Below, in pieces: positions 15,823 through 24,245 of a DNA stretch of 64,000 bases. Location: the NCBI GenBank assembly GCA_018436725.1, contig JAHDKT010000008.1, positions 1 to 64,000 on the forward strand. The letters run 5' to 3'. Made by a program: the position numbers and the translations under genes. Source of the DNA: Synergistaceae bacterium. Its GTDB lineage: Bacteria; Synergistota; Synergistia; Synergistales; Aminobacteriaceae. Numbering within the stretch: the stretch's first letter is position 1; each line of letters starts with the position of its first letter. Under the pieces are notes generated by a model that had not been told where the DNA came from, did not search any database, and saw only the letters and a list, made by a program, of their open reading frames with translations.

Positions 15823-15962
15823 TTTATCGTTCGGACTTCAGAGCCTATACCGCCGAAATTTCCAGGGAGAGCAGCGTCTATGTGAGCAACGGCGCCGGAA
15901 CCCGGGGGCCGTTGCTCCGATTTGGCGCCTCTTCCGCGCGTATATATCGAATAATATATTGA
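15823..15962 (+). pseudogene. Remnant of a metallophosphoesterase 3' end
   Basis: Bases 15846-15929 match 28309-28392 of the intact metallophosphoesterase without gaps; I count 11 differences in 84 bases, about 87%. The translated piece (AEISRESSVYVSNG...) stays in frame and ends at TGA 15960-15962. Weaker similarity (TTATCGT..GG..TTC) extends upstream to about 15823 with a deletion. No start or catalytic motif is present. It fills most of the 237-base gap between the methyltransferase and the convergent PucR gene. Confidence 0.75.
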
Positions 15963-15998
15963 TAACAGTGCGATTGGGTTAAAGGGTATGAGATTTTT

Positions 15999-17594
15999 CT
16001 ATTTTTTGATGCACGCTGTGTCGGCTGTAAAGAGTAAAAAAGCCAACGACACTTGGAATCTTGTAGATCCTCGACCGAGATCCGCGTTTAAAAGCTCTTC
16101 AAGGAGTTTGATTCTGTACTTTATGGTATTGTAATGAACTCCTAATAATTCCGAAACGCGCCTGGGTTGCCAGTCGTTTTCTATGAGAGCCCGGAGAGTC
16201 TCCATGAGGAGCGGATTTTTCGCGGATGCCGAAGAGGTGTCGACGAGGTTGCCGAGGACATCTCTCCAGAAACTTTTACTGGTCTCGGTCCCCTTGATGA
16301 TGCTGAGAACACGGTCCACTCCAAGTTCCTGCCAGGAGAGGACCGTCCCTCTATACTGCATTCTCTCGATGACGTCCAGCGTCGCCCGAACCTCGGAAAA
16401 GGCTTCCGCAGCTCCCAGCAGGTTCTTTTTCACCGTACTGAATGCGACGGTGACGCACTTCCGGGTTGCCTCGGAGAGTATCGTGCGGAGTTTTTCGAGG
16501 CGTCTTCTTGTATCGTTTTTGTTCTCGTGGTTTTTGACCGGTATCAGCGCGATGTACGAGGATTCGTATTCGATGCCGATAGTGCCGGGAAACAACATTT
16601 CGAAGTGGCGTGTGCACAAATAGTAACGTTCTTGCTGGTCGTGCTCGGAGGCGTTTCTTTCGGCTTCTTTCTCATCCGAAACAGGCGATACGAGCACGGC
16701 CGCTACAAGAAGCTGCCATTCAAGATTCCAACCGTAGATCCGCGATTTCTGCAGTGTCTCCGCGCCGCGTTTGAACTTGGAGTACAGCAGGTTTTGAATG
16801 AACTCGTCCTTATGTCGTCTCTCTACTTCAAGAGATATTTTTTTTCTTTGAAGATGGATGACGAGCGAGTTTTTCGCCTGTTTAATAGAAACTTCGGCCA
16901 AGGGCGAGATGGAGTAGGGGTCCGTTTCGAAGACGATCGCCCCGACCGGTTTGTCGGCGAGGACGACTTTTTCATGCGGAAGACGATTCATGAGTTCCCT
17001 GATTCGGGGCAGATCCGCGCCGACGGGCGGGAAGGCGCTTTTTCCGGATACGTAAAGGTCGCCGAAGACAGTGTCCGCAAATGCGACCCCGGTGTGAAGA
17101 AATTCCTCCAGGATTTCGAGGACGCGAGGAACGTCCGCGTCCGATACGACGGAGTCCATAAATCTGTCGCGTATTCTGTCGGTCTCTCGGAGGAGTTCGT
17201 ATTGAGTGTTCACAATCGTTGAAAGAACGGGATTGATGATGTCCGTATGGTTGACGTGCGGAGGAATGTGAAGAATGGGAAAATCCAGCTCGTCCGCTTT
17301 CGCCAGAACCTCTTCAGGGATCGTCGAAAGAAAACGGCCGATCTTAATGCCGAGCGCGGCTGCGTTTTTTCGTGCAAGTCCGCCGACGAGGTCTATCAGT
17401 TCGTAGGGATTTTCCGCGAAAAGAAAGCCGGACGTTATAAGGAACTCGCCTCCCCGGACCCATTGGTCGGAATGAGGGACGTCGATCACGACCACGGTCT
17501 TGACCGTCCTCCGTGAAAGCCCTTTCTCGCCGGCAAGAACCGTAATTTCCTGCAAGCTACCTATTTGGAGCATTTGTTCGACGGTGAACAGCAT
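15999..17594 (-). CDS. PucR family transcriptional regulator
   Basis: 531 residues from ATG 17594, preceded by GAGGAAG; the frame extends far upstream but that part is not protein-like. Residues 1-125 are the PucR/PurC N-terminal domain (MLFTVEQMLQIG, RTVKTVVVIDVP, GGEFLITSGFLF). The C-terminus holds the HTH_30 domain, WQPRRVSELLGVHYNTIKYRIKLLEELL. PucR/CdaR proteins sense a metabolite and activate catabolic genes for purines, amino acids or related nitrogen sources. It is the last gene of the minus-strand peptide-use cluster and probably controls it. Confidence 0.87.
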   Translation of the reverse strand: MLFTVEQMLQIGSLQEITVLAGEKGLSRRTVKTVVVIDVPHSDQWVRGGEFLITSGFLFAENPYELIDLVGGLARKNAAALGIKIGRFLSTIPEEVLAKADELDFPILHIPPHVNHTDIINPVLSTIVNTQYELLRETDRIRDRFMDSVVSDADVPRVLEILEEFLHTGVAFADTVFGDLYVSGKSAFPPVGADLPRIRELMNRLPHEKVVLADKPVGAIVFETDPYSISPLAEVSIKQAKNSLVIHLQRKKISLEVERRHKDEFIQNLLYSKFKRGAETLQKSRIYGWNLEWQLLVAAVLVSPVSDEKEAERNASEHDQQERYYLCTRHFEMLFPGTIGIEYESSYIALIPVKNHENKNDTRRRLEKLRTILSEATRKCVTVAFSTVKKNLLGAAEAFSEVRATLDVIERMQYRGTVLSWQELGVDRVLSIIKGTETSKSFWRDVLGNLVDTSSASAKNPLLMETLRALIENDWQPRRVSELLGVHYNTIKYRIKLLEELLNADLGRGSTRFQVSLAFLLFTADTACIKK

Positions 17595-17686
17595 GGAGAT
17601 ATCTTCCTCTCGTAGGTATATGCACTGTCGAACGAAACCGGTGCATCGCGTATATTCTACCATTGTCGCGGAAAAAGCATTTCCCT

Positions 17687-18529
17687 TTACGGAGAGAACC
17701 TGCGAGCTTTTTCCCGTATCTCCGCACACCATCCGGAATAGAGATCGGGACGCCTGTCTTTCGCGTAGGGAAGGAATTCCCGGGCGCTCTCCAGCGCGTC
17801 CGTTTCGATCATGAAAACGCCTATTGTTTCCGTGTCCGAAGGCAGTTCGGAGAGGATATCTCCCGTGGGACCGCAGAGCATGCTCCGGCCGAAGAGACGA
17901 ACTCCTTTGAAGGTGCCGACGGCGTTGACGCCGACAGTGAACACAGTGTTCTCCGCAGCCCGTTGAGAGAGGTTGAGTTCCCAAAGCCTGAAACCGGAGA
18001 TATCCCACGCCGACGGAGAAATGACGACGGAGGCTTGTTGCCCGAGATATCGGCAGACTTCGGGAAAACCGAGGTCGTAGCAGATGGCGAAACTGACGGT
18101 CGTGTTGCCGACCCTAATGAAGAGGGTATGGTCGCCCGCTGTGAAGTACTTTTTCTCCTTCCCCCAGAGGTGGTATTTCGAGTGTGTTCCCGCTATCTCC
18201 CCGGAAGGAGAGAAACAGATAAGACCGTTCTCCAGAACGCCGTATTCTCTCGGTAGGCCTGTAGGAAGAACGATGTGCAGGCGCGACGTCCGTGCCGCTT
18301 CCGAAAAGAAGCGCACGATGAACTGATGATGTCGCCTGTAGAATGTTGCGATTTCACCATCGAGTTCTTCAAGACAGTACCCCGAGGGGAAAAGCTCCGG
18401 AAAACAGACGATCTGCGCCCCTTTGCTTTCGGCTTCGACCACCGCTTCCCGGGCTTTCCTTAAATTCGTCCGGAGGTCGGCCGCTTCGGACTCGATTTGT
18501 GCGATACCGACGAAGAGCCTTTCTCCCAT
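17687..18529 (-). CDS. Carbon-nitrogen hydrolase (nitrilase superfamily amidase)
   Basis: 280 residues from ATG 18529; GGAGGAAG lies about 10-12 bases upstream. The Glu-Lys-Cys catalytic triad is visible: E45 in CFPELF, K118 in HSKYHLWG, C150 in AICYDLGFPEV. Such enzymes hydrolyse non-peptide C-N bonds in amides, omega-amides, carbamoyl compounds or N-terminal amidated substrates. The position just after two oligopeptide-type ABC ATPase genes and before PucR suggests it acts on an imported amide or peptide derivative. Cytoplasmic. Exact substrate unknown. Confidence 0.87.
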   Translation of the reverse strand: MGERLFVGIAQIESEAADLRTNLRKAREAVVEAESKGAQIVCFPELFPSGYCLEELDGEIATFYRRHHQFIVRFFSEAARTSRLHIVLPTGLPREYGVLENGLICFSPSGEIAGTHSKYHLWGKEKKYFTAGDHTLFIRVGNTTVSFAICYDLGFPEVCRYLGQQASVVISPSAWDISGFRLWELNLSQRAAENTVFTVGVNAVGTFKGVRLFGRSMLCGPTGDILSELPSDTETIGVFMIETDALESAREFLPYAKDRRPDLYSGWCAEIREKARRFSP

Positions 18530-18579
18530 CTTTTTATTTCTTCCTCCGTTTTCCGCAGGATAATCGTCCGCAGCTTCTT

Positions 18580-19548
18580 TTATGAAGCGCCGGAGAAGAG
18601 ATGACAACGAACCTTGTGATCCGGTGCGATGGAGGTCGTTTCCGGATCGTGTCGTGTACAGACGTCCATCTTCATGGGACAGCGTAAATGAAAGCCGCAT
18701 CCCGTCGGGATGTTCACCGGACTCGGAATTTCTCCACTCGACGGCGCCGTGTCGGGCTTTAACGCCTCTTCTTCTTCCGTCGCAACCGGGATGGAAGAGA
18801 GCAGCATCTTTGTGTAGGGGTGGAGCGGTCGTTCGAAAAATTCTTTTATCGTCGCTATTTCGCAGATCTTCCCCAGGTACATGATGGCGACGCGATGCGC
18901 TACATTGCGCATCAGGCTCAGGTCGTGGGTGATAAAAAGATATGAGAGATCGAATCTCTTCTGTAGAGCCAGAAGACGATTGATGACCTTCGCCTGTACG
19001 GATACGTCGAGAGCCGAGGTCGGCTCGTCCAGAACCATCAGATTCGGACCGGTCGCCAAGGCGCGGGCTATGGCGACCAGCTGTCGTTCGCCTCCGCTCA
19101 TCATGCGGGGAAAGCGGTACAGATTCTCCTCGGGGAGACCGACTGAATCCAGAAGTTCGACGGCTGTGGTGGGAAAACCGCTTTTCCGGTTGCGTTGATG
19201 AAGGTGCAACGGAAAGGAGAGCGTCTTCCCGACGGATCTCTGCGGATTTAGCGAAGATCCGGGATCCTGAAAGACGATCTGGATGTTCCCTTTCATCTCA
19301 TGAGATCTGTTTTTCGACAGTCTGGAAATGTCTTCGCCGTTATAGTGGATTTTACCTTGTGTGGGGGCGTACATCCCGACTATGGTATAGGCGACGGTAC
19401 TCTTGCCCGAGCCCGATTCTCCGACGAGGCCGAGGGTTTCGCCGGGAAATATCTCGAAATCCACTCCGTCCACCGCTTTGACGAAGAGATCTTTTTTGTA
19501 GGGAAAGTATTTTTTTAGCGCCTTGACTGTGAGGATAGGTAATGTCAT
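18580..19548 (-). CDS. Oligopeptide/dipeptide ABC transporter ATPase (DppF-like)
   Basis: 322 residues from ATG 19548, with GGGAG eight bases upstream inside the preceding gene's end. Walker [13 protein letters not shown], signature MSGGERQL, Walker [17 protein letters not shown] and the C-terminal oligo/dipeptide extension with Cys residues ([15 protein letters not shown]) that may bind an iron-sulfur cluster, as seen in Dpp/Opp ATPases. It pairs with the ATPase at 19553-20551 to energise import through the two permeases. Confidence 0.9.
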   Translation of the reverse strand: MTLPILTVKALKKYFPYKKDLFVKAVDGVDFEIFPGETLGLVGESGSGKSTVAYTIVGMYAPTQGKIHYNGEDISRLSKNRSHEMKGNIQIVFQDPGSSLNPQRSVGKTLSFPLHLHQRNRKSGFPTTAVELLDSVGLPEENLYRFPRMMSGGERQLVAIARALATGPNLMVLDEPTSALDVSVQAKVINRLLALQKRFDLSYLFITHDLSLMRNVAHRVAIMYLGKICEIATIKEFFERPLHPYTKMLLSSIPVATEEEEALKPDTAPSSGEIPSPVNIPTGCGFHLRCPMKMDVCTRHDPETTSIAPDHKVRCHLFSGAS

Positions 19549-19552
19549 AAGA

Positions 19553-20551
19553 TCAACTCCCTGTGGCGTACAGATGACAGGACACCGCATGGCCGTCGCC
19601 GAGGGCGACGGGGCGGGGTTGTATTTCCCGACACGCCCGGAAAGCTTGAGTACAGCGCGGGTGGAACCGACATCCGGCGGGAGGATTGATGTAGTTCACC
19701 ATTTCTCCCGGAATTCCTTCGGCGATTCCGGCGCCGCCGAGCTTCGGCACGCACGCGAGGAGTGCTCGCGTGTACGGGTGGCGGGGGGAGGCGAAGAGAT
19801 CCGCGGTTCGTGCGCTTTCGACTATCGTGCCGCCGTACATGATGCAGATTCGGTCCGACGTTTTTCTGACGACTCCGAGCGAGTGGCTCACAAGAATAAA
19901 GGACATGCCCTTCGTCTCGACCAACGTGTTGATGAGGCGTAGAATCTGGTCTTGGATGGTGACGTCGAGCGACGTGCCCGGTTCGTCCGCGAGAAGCAGG
20001 TTCCTCTCGGTGGCCACCGACATGGCGATGCAGATCCGCTGCCGCATCCCGCCGCTCAGTTGGAAGGGGTAGGATTCGAGAATCCGTTCCGGGTCGGGAA
20101 GGAAGACGTCCGCGAGAGCCTTGACCGCCTTTTCAGTGATGGAATTCTTGGAGAAACTCTCCTGTTTGGCGACGAGATTCGCCCGGATGACGGACGAAAT
20201 TTGCTCGCCCACCGTGAATACGGGGTTGAGCGCGCTCGTAGGATCCTGGAATATCATGGACATCTCGGTCCTTCGGAGGCGAAGCATCTCGGCGGCGTTC
20301 ATCGCGTAGATGTCCTTGTCTTGCCCGGCTATAGTATACAGAATTTTTCCGGAGCAGCGCGCGTTTGGATCGAGCACGCGCATAAGCGCCCTGAGCGTCG
20401 TTGTCTTCCCGCATCCTGTTTCACCGACGAGCCCCAGCTTCTCTCCCTTGTCGACGTTGAAGGAGATGCCGTTCAGAACTCGGGAGCGTCCCCGGTACAC
20501 GCCGAAATCGACGTCGAGATTTTCGACGGAAAGCAGTCTGCCGGCGTTCAT
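19553..20551 (-). CDS. Oligopeptide/dipeptide ABC transporter ATPase (DppD-like)
   Basis: 332 residues from ATG 20551, which overlaps the permease stop (ATGA). Walker A GLVGETGCGKTT, signature LSGGMRQR and Walker B LLLADEPGTSLDVTIQ are clear. The C-terminal extension (GCRFHPRCTQAFRAC) has the Cys pattern of DppD/OppD-type ATPases. In the Walker B region the usual DEPTTALD is DEPGTSLD. It is the first of the two ATPases of the importer encoded in this operon. Confidence 0.9.
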   Translation of the reverse strand: MNAGRLLSVENLDVDFGVYRGRSRVLNGISFNVDKGEKLGLVGETGCGKTTTLRALMRVLDPNARCSGKILYTIAGQDKDIYAMNAAEMLRLRRTEMSMIFQDPTSALNPVFTVGEQISSVIRANLVAKQESFSKNSITEKAVKALADVFLPDPERILESYPFQLSGGMRQRICIAMSVATERNLLLADEPGTSLDVTIQDQILRLINTLVETKGMSFILVSHSLGVVRKTSDRICIMYGGTIVESARTADLFASPRHPYTRALLACVPKLGGAGIAEGIPGEMVNYINPPAGCRFHPRCTQAFRACREIQPRPVALGDGHAVSCHLYATGS

Positions 20552-21438
20552 TTTTTCTCCTCCGTCGAGAAAAGATCTCGGAAGCTGTCTCCCAGAAGAT
20601 TGAAGGAGAGGACGATGATCATGATCGTCAACGCCGGGAAAACGGTCAACCACCACTGCGTCGGCATGTATTTGGCGCCGTCCGAGATCATGGTGCCGAG
20701 AGAAGGGGCGGGCGGCTGCTCGCCGAGCCCGACGAAACTGAGGGCTGCGCCGATCATGATGACGATTCCGATGTCCAGCGTCATTTTCGTGAGAATAGGA
20801 GAGAGACAGTTGGGAAGCATCTCTCTGAAGACGATATGGATCCAGCCCGCTCCCGAGAGCTGCGCCGAGCGGATATAGTACTCCCTGTTGAGAGAGGTGG
20901 CCATGCCGTACGCCAACCGTGCGTACCACGTCCACCAAGTAACGGTGATGGCGAGCATGGCGTTCAGGAGATTCGGTTTCAGCAGGGACGCCACGACGAG
21001 CGCCAGAATCAGCGGAGGAATGGCGAGGAAGATATCGGTGAGTCGGGTGATGAGCGAATCGATAAGACTTCCCTGGAAGTATCCCGCGATCAGCCCCATG
21101 CTCGTACCGAACGGTACGGCGACGCTCAGCACGACGACGCCCATCAGGAGGGTGGAGCGAAGCGCGTAGATGATCCGGCTGAAAACGTCTCTTCCCATGG
21201 TGTCCGTTCCGCAGAGATTCTGGAGGCTCGGAGGCTGGTTGGCGTTGGCGAAATCGACGACCTTCCCCGCGTGATGGGGATATGGCGCGATGATGGGAGC
21301 GAAAACGGCCGCGAAGACGAGCAGCGCAGCTCCCGCAAGCCCCAGAATGGAGAGTTTGCTTCTGGAGAATCGGTACCATCCCTGCCCCATCCGTTCTTTC
21401 AAGGGGATGCCGCGGCGGTGCGATGTGCGGATATTCAT
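20548..21438 (-). CDS. Peptide ABC transporter permease (DppC-like)
   Basis: 296 residues, with the N-terminal OppC-type extension (RFSRSKLSILGLAGAALL) and six membrane helices. The cytoplasmic EAA-like loop is ADIL-type: SAQLSGAGWIHIVFREMLPN. It begins eight bases after the DppB-like gene and overlaps the DppD-like gene. It forms the translocation channel with its partner permease. Confidence 0.9.
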   Translation of the reverse strand: MNIRTSHRRGIPLKERMGQGWYRFSRSKLSILGLAGAALLVFAAVFAPIIAPYPHHAGKVVDFANANQPPSLQNLCGTDTMGRDVFSRIIYALRSTLLMGVVVLSVAVPFGTSMGLIAGYFQGSLIDSLITRLTDIFLAIPPLILALVVASLLKPNLLNAMLAITVTWWTWYARLAYGMATSLNREYYIRSAQLSGAGWIHIVFREMLPNCLSPILTKMTLDIGIVIMIGAALSFVGLGEQPPAPSLGTMISDGAKYMPTQWWLTVFPALTIMIIVLSFNLLGDSFRDLFSTEEKK

Positions 21439-21445
21439 CGGTCGA

Positions 21446-22468
21446 TCACTCTCCCGCTTTGAGTCGGATTCTTGGGTCGATTACGGCGACCAGGATATCC
21501 ACGACGATATTTGCGATGATGAAAACGCATCCTATGATGCACACCACAGCGCTTACGGCGTTCAGATCTTTGAAAAGCATGGCCTGGACCCCGTACCGCG
21601 AAAGCCCCGGCCAGTTGAAGATCGATTCGACGAGAAACGCGTTGCCGAAAAGAGAGCCTACCTGCAGGGCCATTACCGAGACGGCGGGAATGATCGAGGG
21701 ACGGAGAAGGTAGTGGAAAAATATTTTTTTTCTGCTGATCCCCTGCGCGGTCTCCATGACGATGTAGTCCTTCCCAAGGTTGTCCACCATGGCTGAACGG
21801 GTGATCCTGGCGAGCTGCGACATGCCGTTCATCGCAAGAGCGGTTGCCGGAAGAATGAGATGCGTGAACGCGTTCCACATCGTAGAAAAATCTCCCCGCA
21901 GAAGGCTGTCCGCGATCAGCATTCCCGTGATCGGGGGGAGCTGCAACAGCACGCTTGTTCTTCCCATGACGGGAAGAACAGGAAAGAGAAAACCGAATAA
22001 GAGCATAAAAAGAATAGCGAAGACGAAAGATGGCGTGACGACGCCGAGATATGCCGTTATACGGAGGAGATAGTCCAGCCATGTCCCCTGGCACGAGGTG
22101 GAGAGCACCCCCAGGAGGATGCCGAATATCAACTGAATCAGTGCTGCGATGAGGACCAGCTCAAGGGTGGCGGGGAGAAAAATCTTTATATCCTGAGTGA
22201 CGGAGCGCATCGTCATGAGAGAAAGACCGAAGTCCCCCTTCAGGACGCTGGCGAGCCAGGAAACGTACTGAAGGGGCAGAGGCCTGTCGAGCCGCAGTTC
22301 ATGCCGGAGTTCCTGCACCGCCTCTTCGGTCGCTCTGGGGCCGAGCGCCATACGCGCCGGGTCGCCGGGGATGATTCTGGAAAGTGTAAAAATAAGGAGA
22401 GAAAGACCGACCAACGCGGCCAAAGACCACAAGACGCGCTTGAAAGCGAAGAATGACGACGATCCCAT
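21446..22468 (-). CDS. Peptide ABC transporter permease (DppB-like)
   Basis: 340 residues. The N-terminus has the OppB/DppB family pattern with LIFTLSRIIPGDPARMALG and the LRHELRLDRPLPLQYVSWL periplasmic start. Six membrane helices follow, with an EAA loop near MDNLGKDYIVMETAQG. It is separated from the binding-protein gene by an 87-base gap that contains a strong hairpin. Confidence 0.9.
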   Translation of the reverse strand: MGSSSFFAFKRVLWSLAALVGLSLLIFTLSRIIPGDPARMALGPRATEEAVQELRHELRLDRPLPLQYVSWLASVLKGDFGLSLMTMRSVTQDIKIFLPATLELVLIAALIQLIFGILLGVLSTSCQGTWLDYLLRITAYLGVVTPSFVFAILFMLLFGFLFPVLPVMGRTSVLLQLPPITGMLIADSLLRGDFSTMWNAFTHLILPATALAMNGMSQLARITRSAMVDNLGKDYIVMETAQGISRKKIFFHYLLRPSIIPAVSVMALQVGSLFGNAFLVESIFNWPGLSRYGVQAMLFKDLNAVSAVVCIIGCVFIIANIVVDILVAVIDPRIRLKAGE

Positions 22469-22501
22469 AGAATACCTCCTTCCGTTGTCTAGAGGAAAGG
22501 A

Positions 22502-22542
22502 GGAAAGGCCCCGGAGCGTGCGTCGAACTCCGCGGCCTTTCC
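22502..22542 (-). other. Intercistronic hairpin in the peptide-transport operon
   Basis: GGAAAGGCC-C-CGGAG pairs with CTCCG-C-GGCCTTTCC, a 15-base stem with one mismatch, between the binding-protein stop and the first permease start. No T tract follows on the minus strand. Such hairpins often protect the abundant binding-protein mRNA 3' end and lower permease expression; that role is inferred. Confidence 0.65.
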
Positions 22543-22555
22543 GTCCGCAGCGGCT

Positions 22556-24163
22556 TTACTTGAACTGAATTCCCCTCATATAGAGAAGATCGAGCCCTGG
22601 AACTATCGTCTTCCCCGCGTTTACAAGCTCCACCGGTTCCCACGCGAGATACCCGGACTGGTAGGCGTGGATCTCGGGTTCCTCGAAAATCGGTATGTGC
22701 GGTTGATTTTCTACGATGAGCTTTTGCGCCTCTATATACTTCTTGATCCGTTCCTGTTCGTTCGTCTCCCGAAGAGCGGCGTCGATGAGATCGTCCACTT
22801 CCGGATAGGCCTTCCAACTCATGTTCTCGTAACTGCCGATGGAACTCGAATGGTAGACCGAACGAAGCAGCGTGCCCGCTTCGCTGTAATGGGCCGCGAT
22901 AGTGAGGGTGGCGCCGTTGGGCGTGTCCTCTTTGCGCGAGGCTTGATCCACGAATTTCGCCCACGGTTCTTTCGTCACTTCGACATTGATTCCGAGGTCG
23001 GCGAAAGTCGCCTGGAACGCAAGCGCCAGTTTTTCTCTGTCGGGAACGTCCGCGATCCACGCTATCTCCATGATTTGCTTGTCAAGCGTGTCGGCGTAAC
23101 GAGATTTCGCAAGCTCTTCTTTCGCCTTCGCAAGATCGTAAGTGTAATATGGCAGGTCTTTGGTTCCGCCGATGAGCGACACCGCTACCGGAGCTTTCGG
23201 ATGGCTTCTCCATGCGAAAATTTTGAGAAGGCTGTCGTAGTCGATCGCGTACGATATCGCTTTTCTGAAATGGGGACAGTCGGTGGGAGCCTTCGCGTTG
23301 TTCAGCGACAGGTAGAGCATTTTTCCGTTGGATATGGAAAAAACGTCGATTCCTTCCGTCTTCTGGAGGCTGTGATACGTTTCCACCGGCTGATACTCGT
23401 CGGTAAACTCAAGCTGTTTCCTCAACATCATCGTTCTGACGGTCACCGGTTCCGATAGGGCCAGCAGTCTGAAACCCTCTGGGTTGCCCGGCTTGAAACC
23501 TCTCCAGTACTCCGGGAACTTGACGGCGTACAAATGCTGATTGTGCGCCATTTCCGCGACCTTGTACGGGCCGCTGCCGGCGTCGTTGTTCATAAGCCAG
23601 TTCATTCCGTAATCTTTGCGCTCTCCGAAATTTCCGTCTTTCAGGTTGGCGAGCACCTCGCTCTTGTTCACGATGTAGAATTTCGCAAGGGTCTTCAGGA
23701 ACGGTCCGAAAGGTTTGCTCAGCTCCATGACGACGGTGTTTTCAGACGGGACGGCGACATTCTTGATCAAGCCGGAGAAAAGATAGGAAAAACCGCGCTT
23801 GATGGCCAGCAGACGCTCCATGCTGAAAAGAACATCTTCCGCGGTGAGTTCGTCTCCGTTGTGAAAACGTATTCCCTTGCGGATCGCGAATGTGTATGTA
23901 AGACCGTCGTCCGAAATATTCCATGACTCGGCCACGCCGCCCTCGAGATTGCCCTCGTAATCCTGGAACATAAGAGGGTCGTAGATGTTGGCGTAGGCGC
24001 TGCAGCTGGTTCTGTCGGTTCCTTGGGCGGGGTCGAGCTGAGGAGTGTTCGATCCCGTGTACTGCACGATACGGTCTTCGGGCGTCGCTCCCGCGAGCGA
24101 AGCGAACAGCGAGAGGAAACAGAAAACAAAAACAGCGCGCGTAAAAATACCCGTTCTTTTCAT
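22556..24163 (-). CDS. Peptide ABC transporter substrate-binding protein (family 5)
   Basis: 535 residues with an N-terminal signal peptide (MKRTGIFTRAVFVFCFLSLF, cleavage likely after AGA near residue 26). No lipobox Cys is seen, so it is probably a soluble periplasmic protein. The SBP_bac_5 pattern is clear: ESWNISDDGLTYTFAIRKGIRFHNGDELTAEDV near residues 80-112, and the C-terminal dipeptide-binding region ends QLIVENQPHIPIFEEP. It captures peptides, or a similar solute, for the DppBCDF-like complex encoded downstream. The gene is preceded by AAGGAGG. Confidence 0.9.
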   Translation of the reverse strand: MKRTGIFTRAVFVFCFLSLFASLAGATPEDRIVQYTGSNTPQLDPAQGTDRTSCSAYANIYDPLMFQDYEGNLEGGVAESWNISDDGLTYTFAIRKGIRFHNGDELTAEDVLFSMERLLAIKRGFSYLFSGLIKNVAVPSENTVVMELSKPFGPFLKTLAKFYIVNKSEVLANLKDGNFGERKDYGMNWLMNNDAGSGPYKVAEMAHNQHLYAVKFPEYWRGFKPGNPEGFRLLALSEPVTVRTMMLRKQLEFTDEYQPVETYHSLQKTEGIDVFSISNGKMLYLSLNNAKAPTDCPHFRKAISYAIDYDSLLKIFAWRSHPKAPVAVSLIGGTKDLPYYTYDLAKAKEELAKSRYADTLDKQIMEIAWIADVPDREKLALAFQATFADLGINVEVTKEPWAKFVDQASRKEDTPNGATLTIAAHYSEAGTLLRSVYHSSSIGSYENMSWKAYPEVDDLIDAALRETNEQERIKKYIEAQKLIVENQPHIPIFEEPEIHAYQSGYLAWEPVELVNAGKTIVPGLDLLYMRGIQFK

Positions 24164-24245
24164 TGTAAAACCTCCTTGTCTATGCTGTTTTTCCGATACA
24201 TTCTCTCGAATTCCGCTTTTGGTACACGCTACCGTTTTTTTCGGA

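Noticed and set aside
17595..18008. N-terminal extension of the PucR frame
   Set aside because: The extension is Arg-rich, overlaps the amidase gene and lacks an SD; ATG 17594 has one and matches the family start.
19553..21379. 608-codon frame that includes the DppD-like ATPase
   Set aside because: The upstream half overlaps the permease in another frame; the real start is ATG 20551 overlapping the permease stop.
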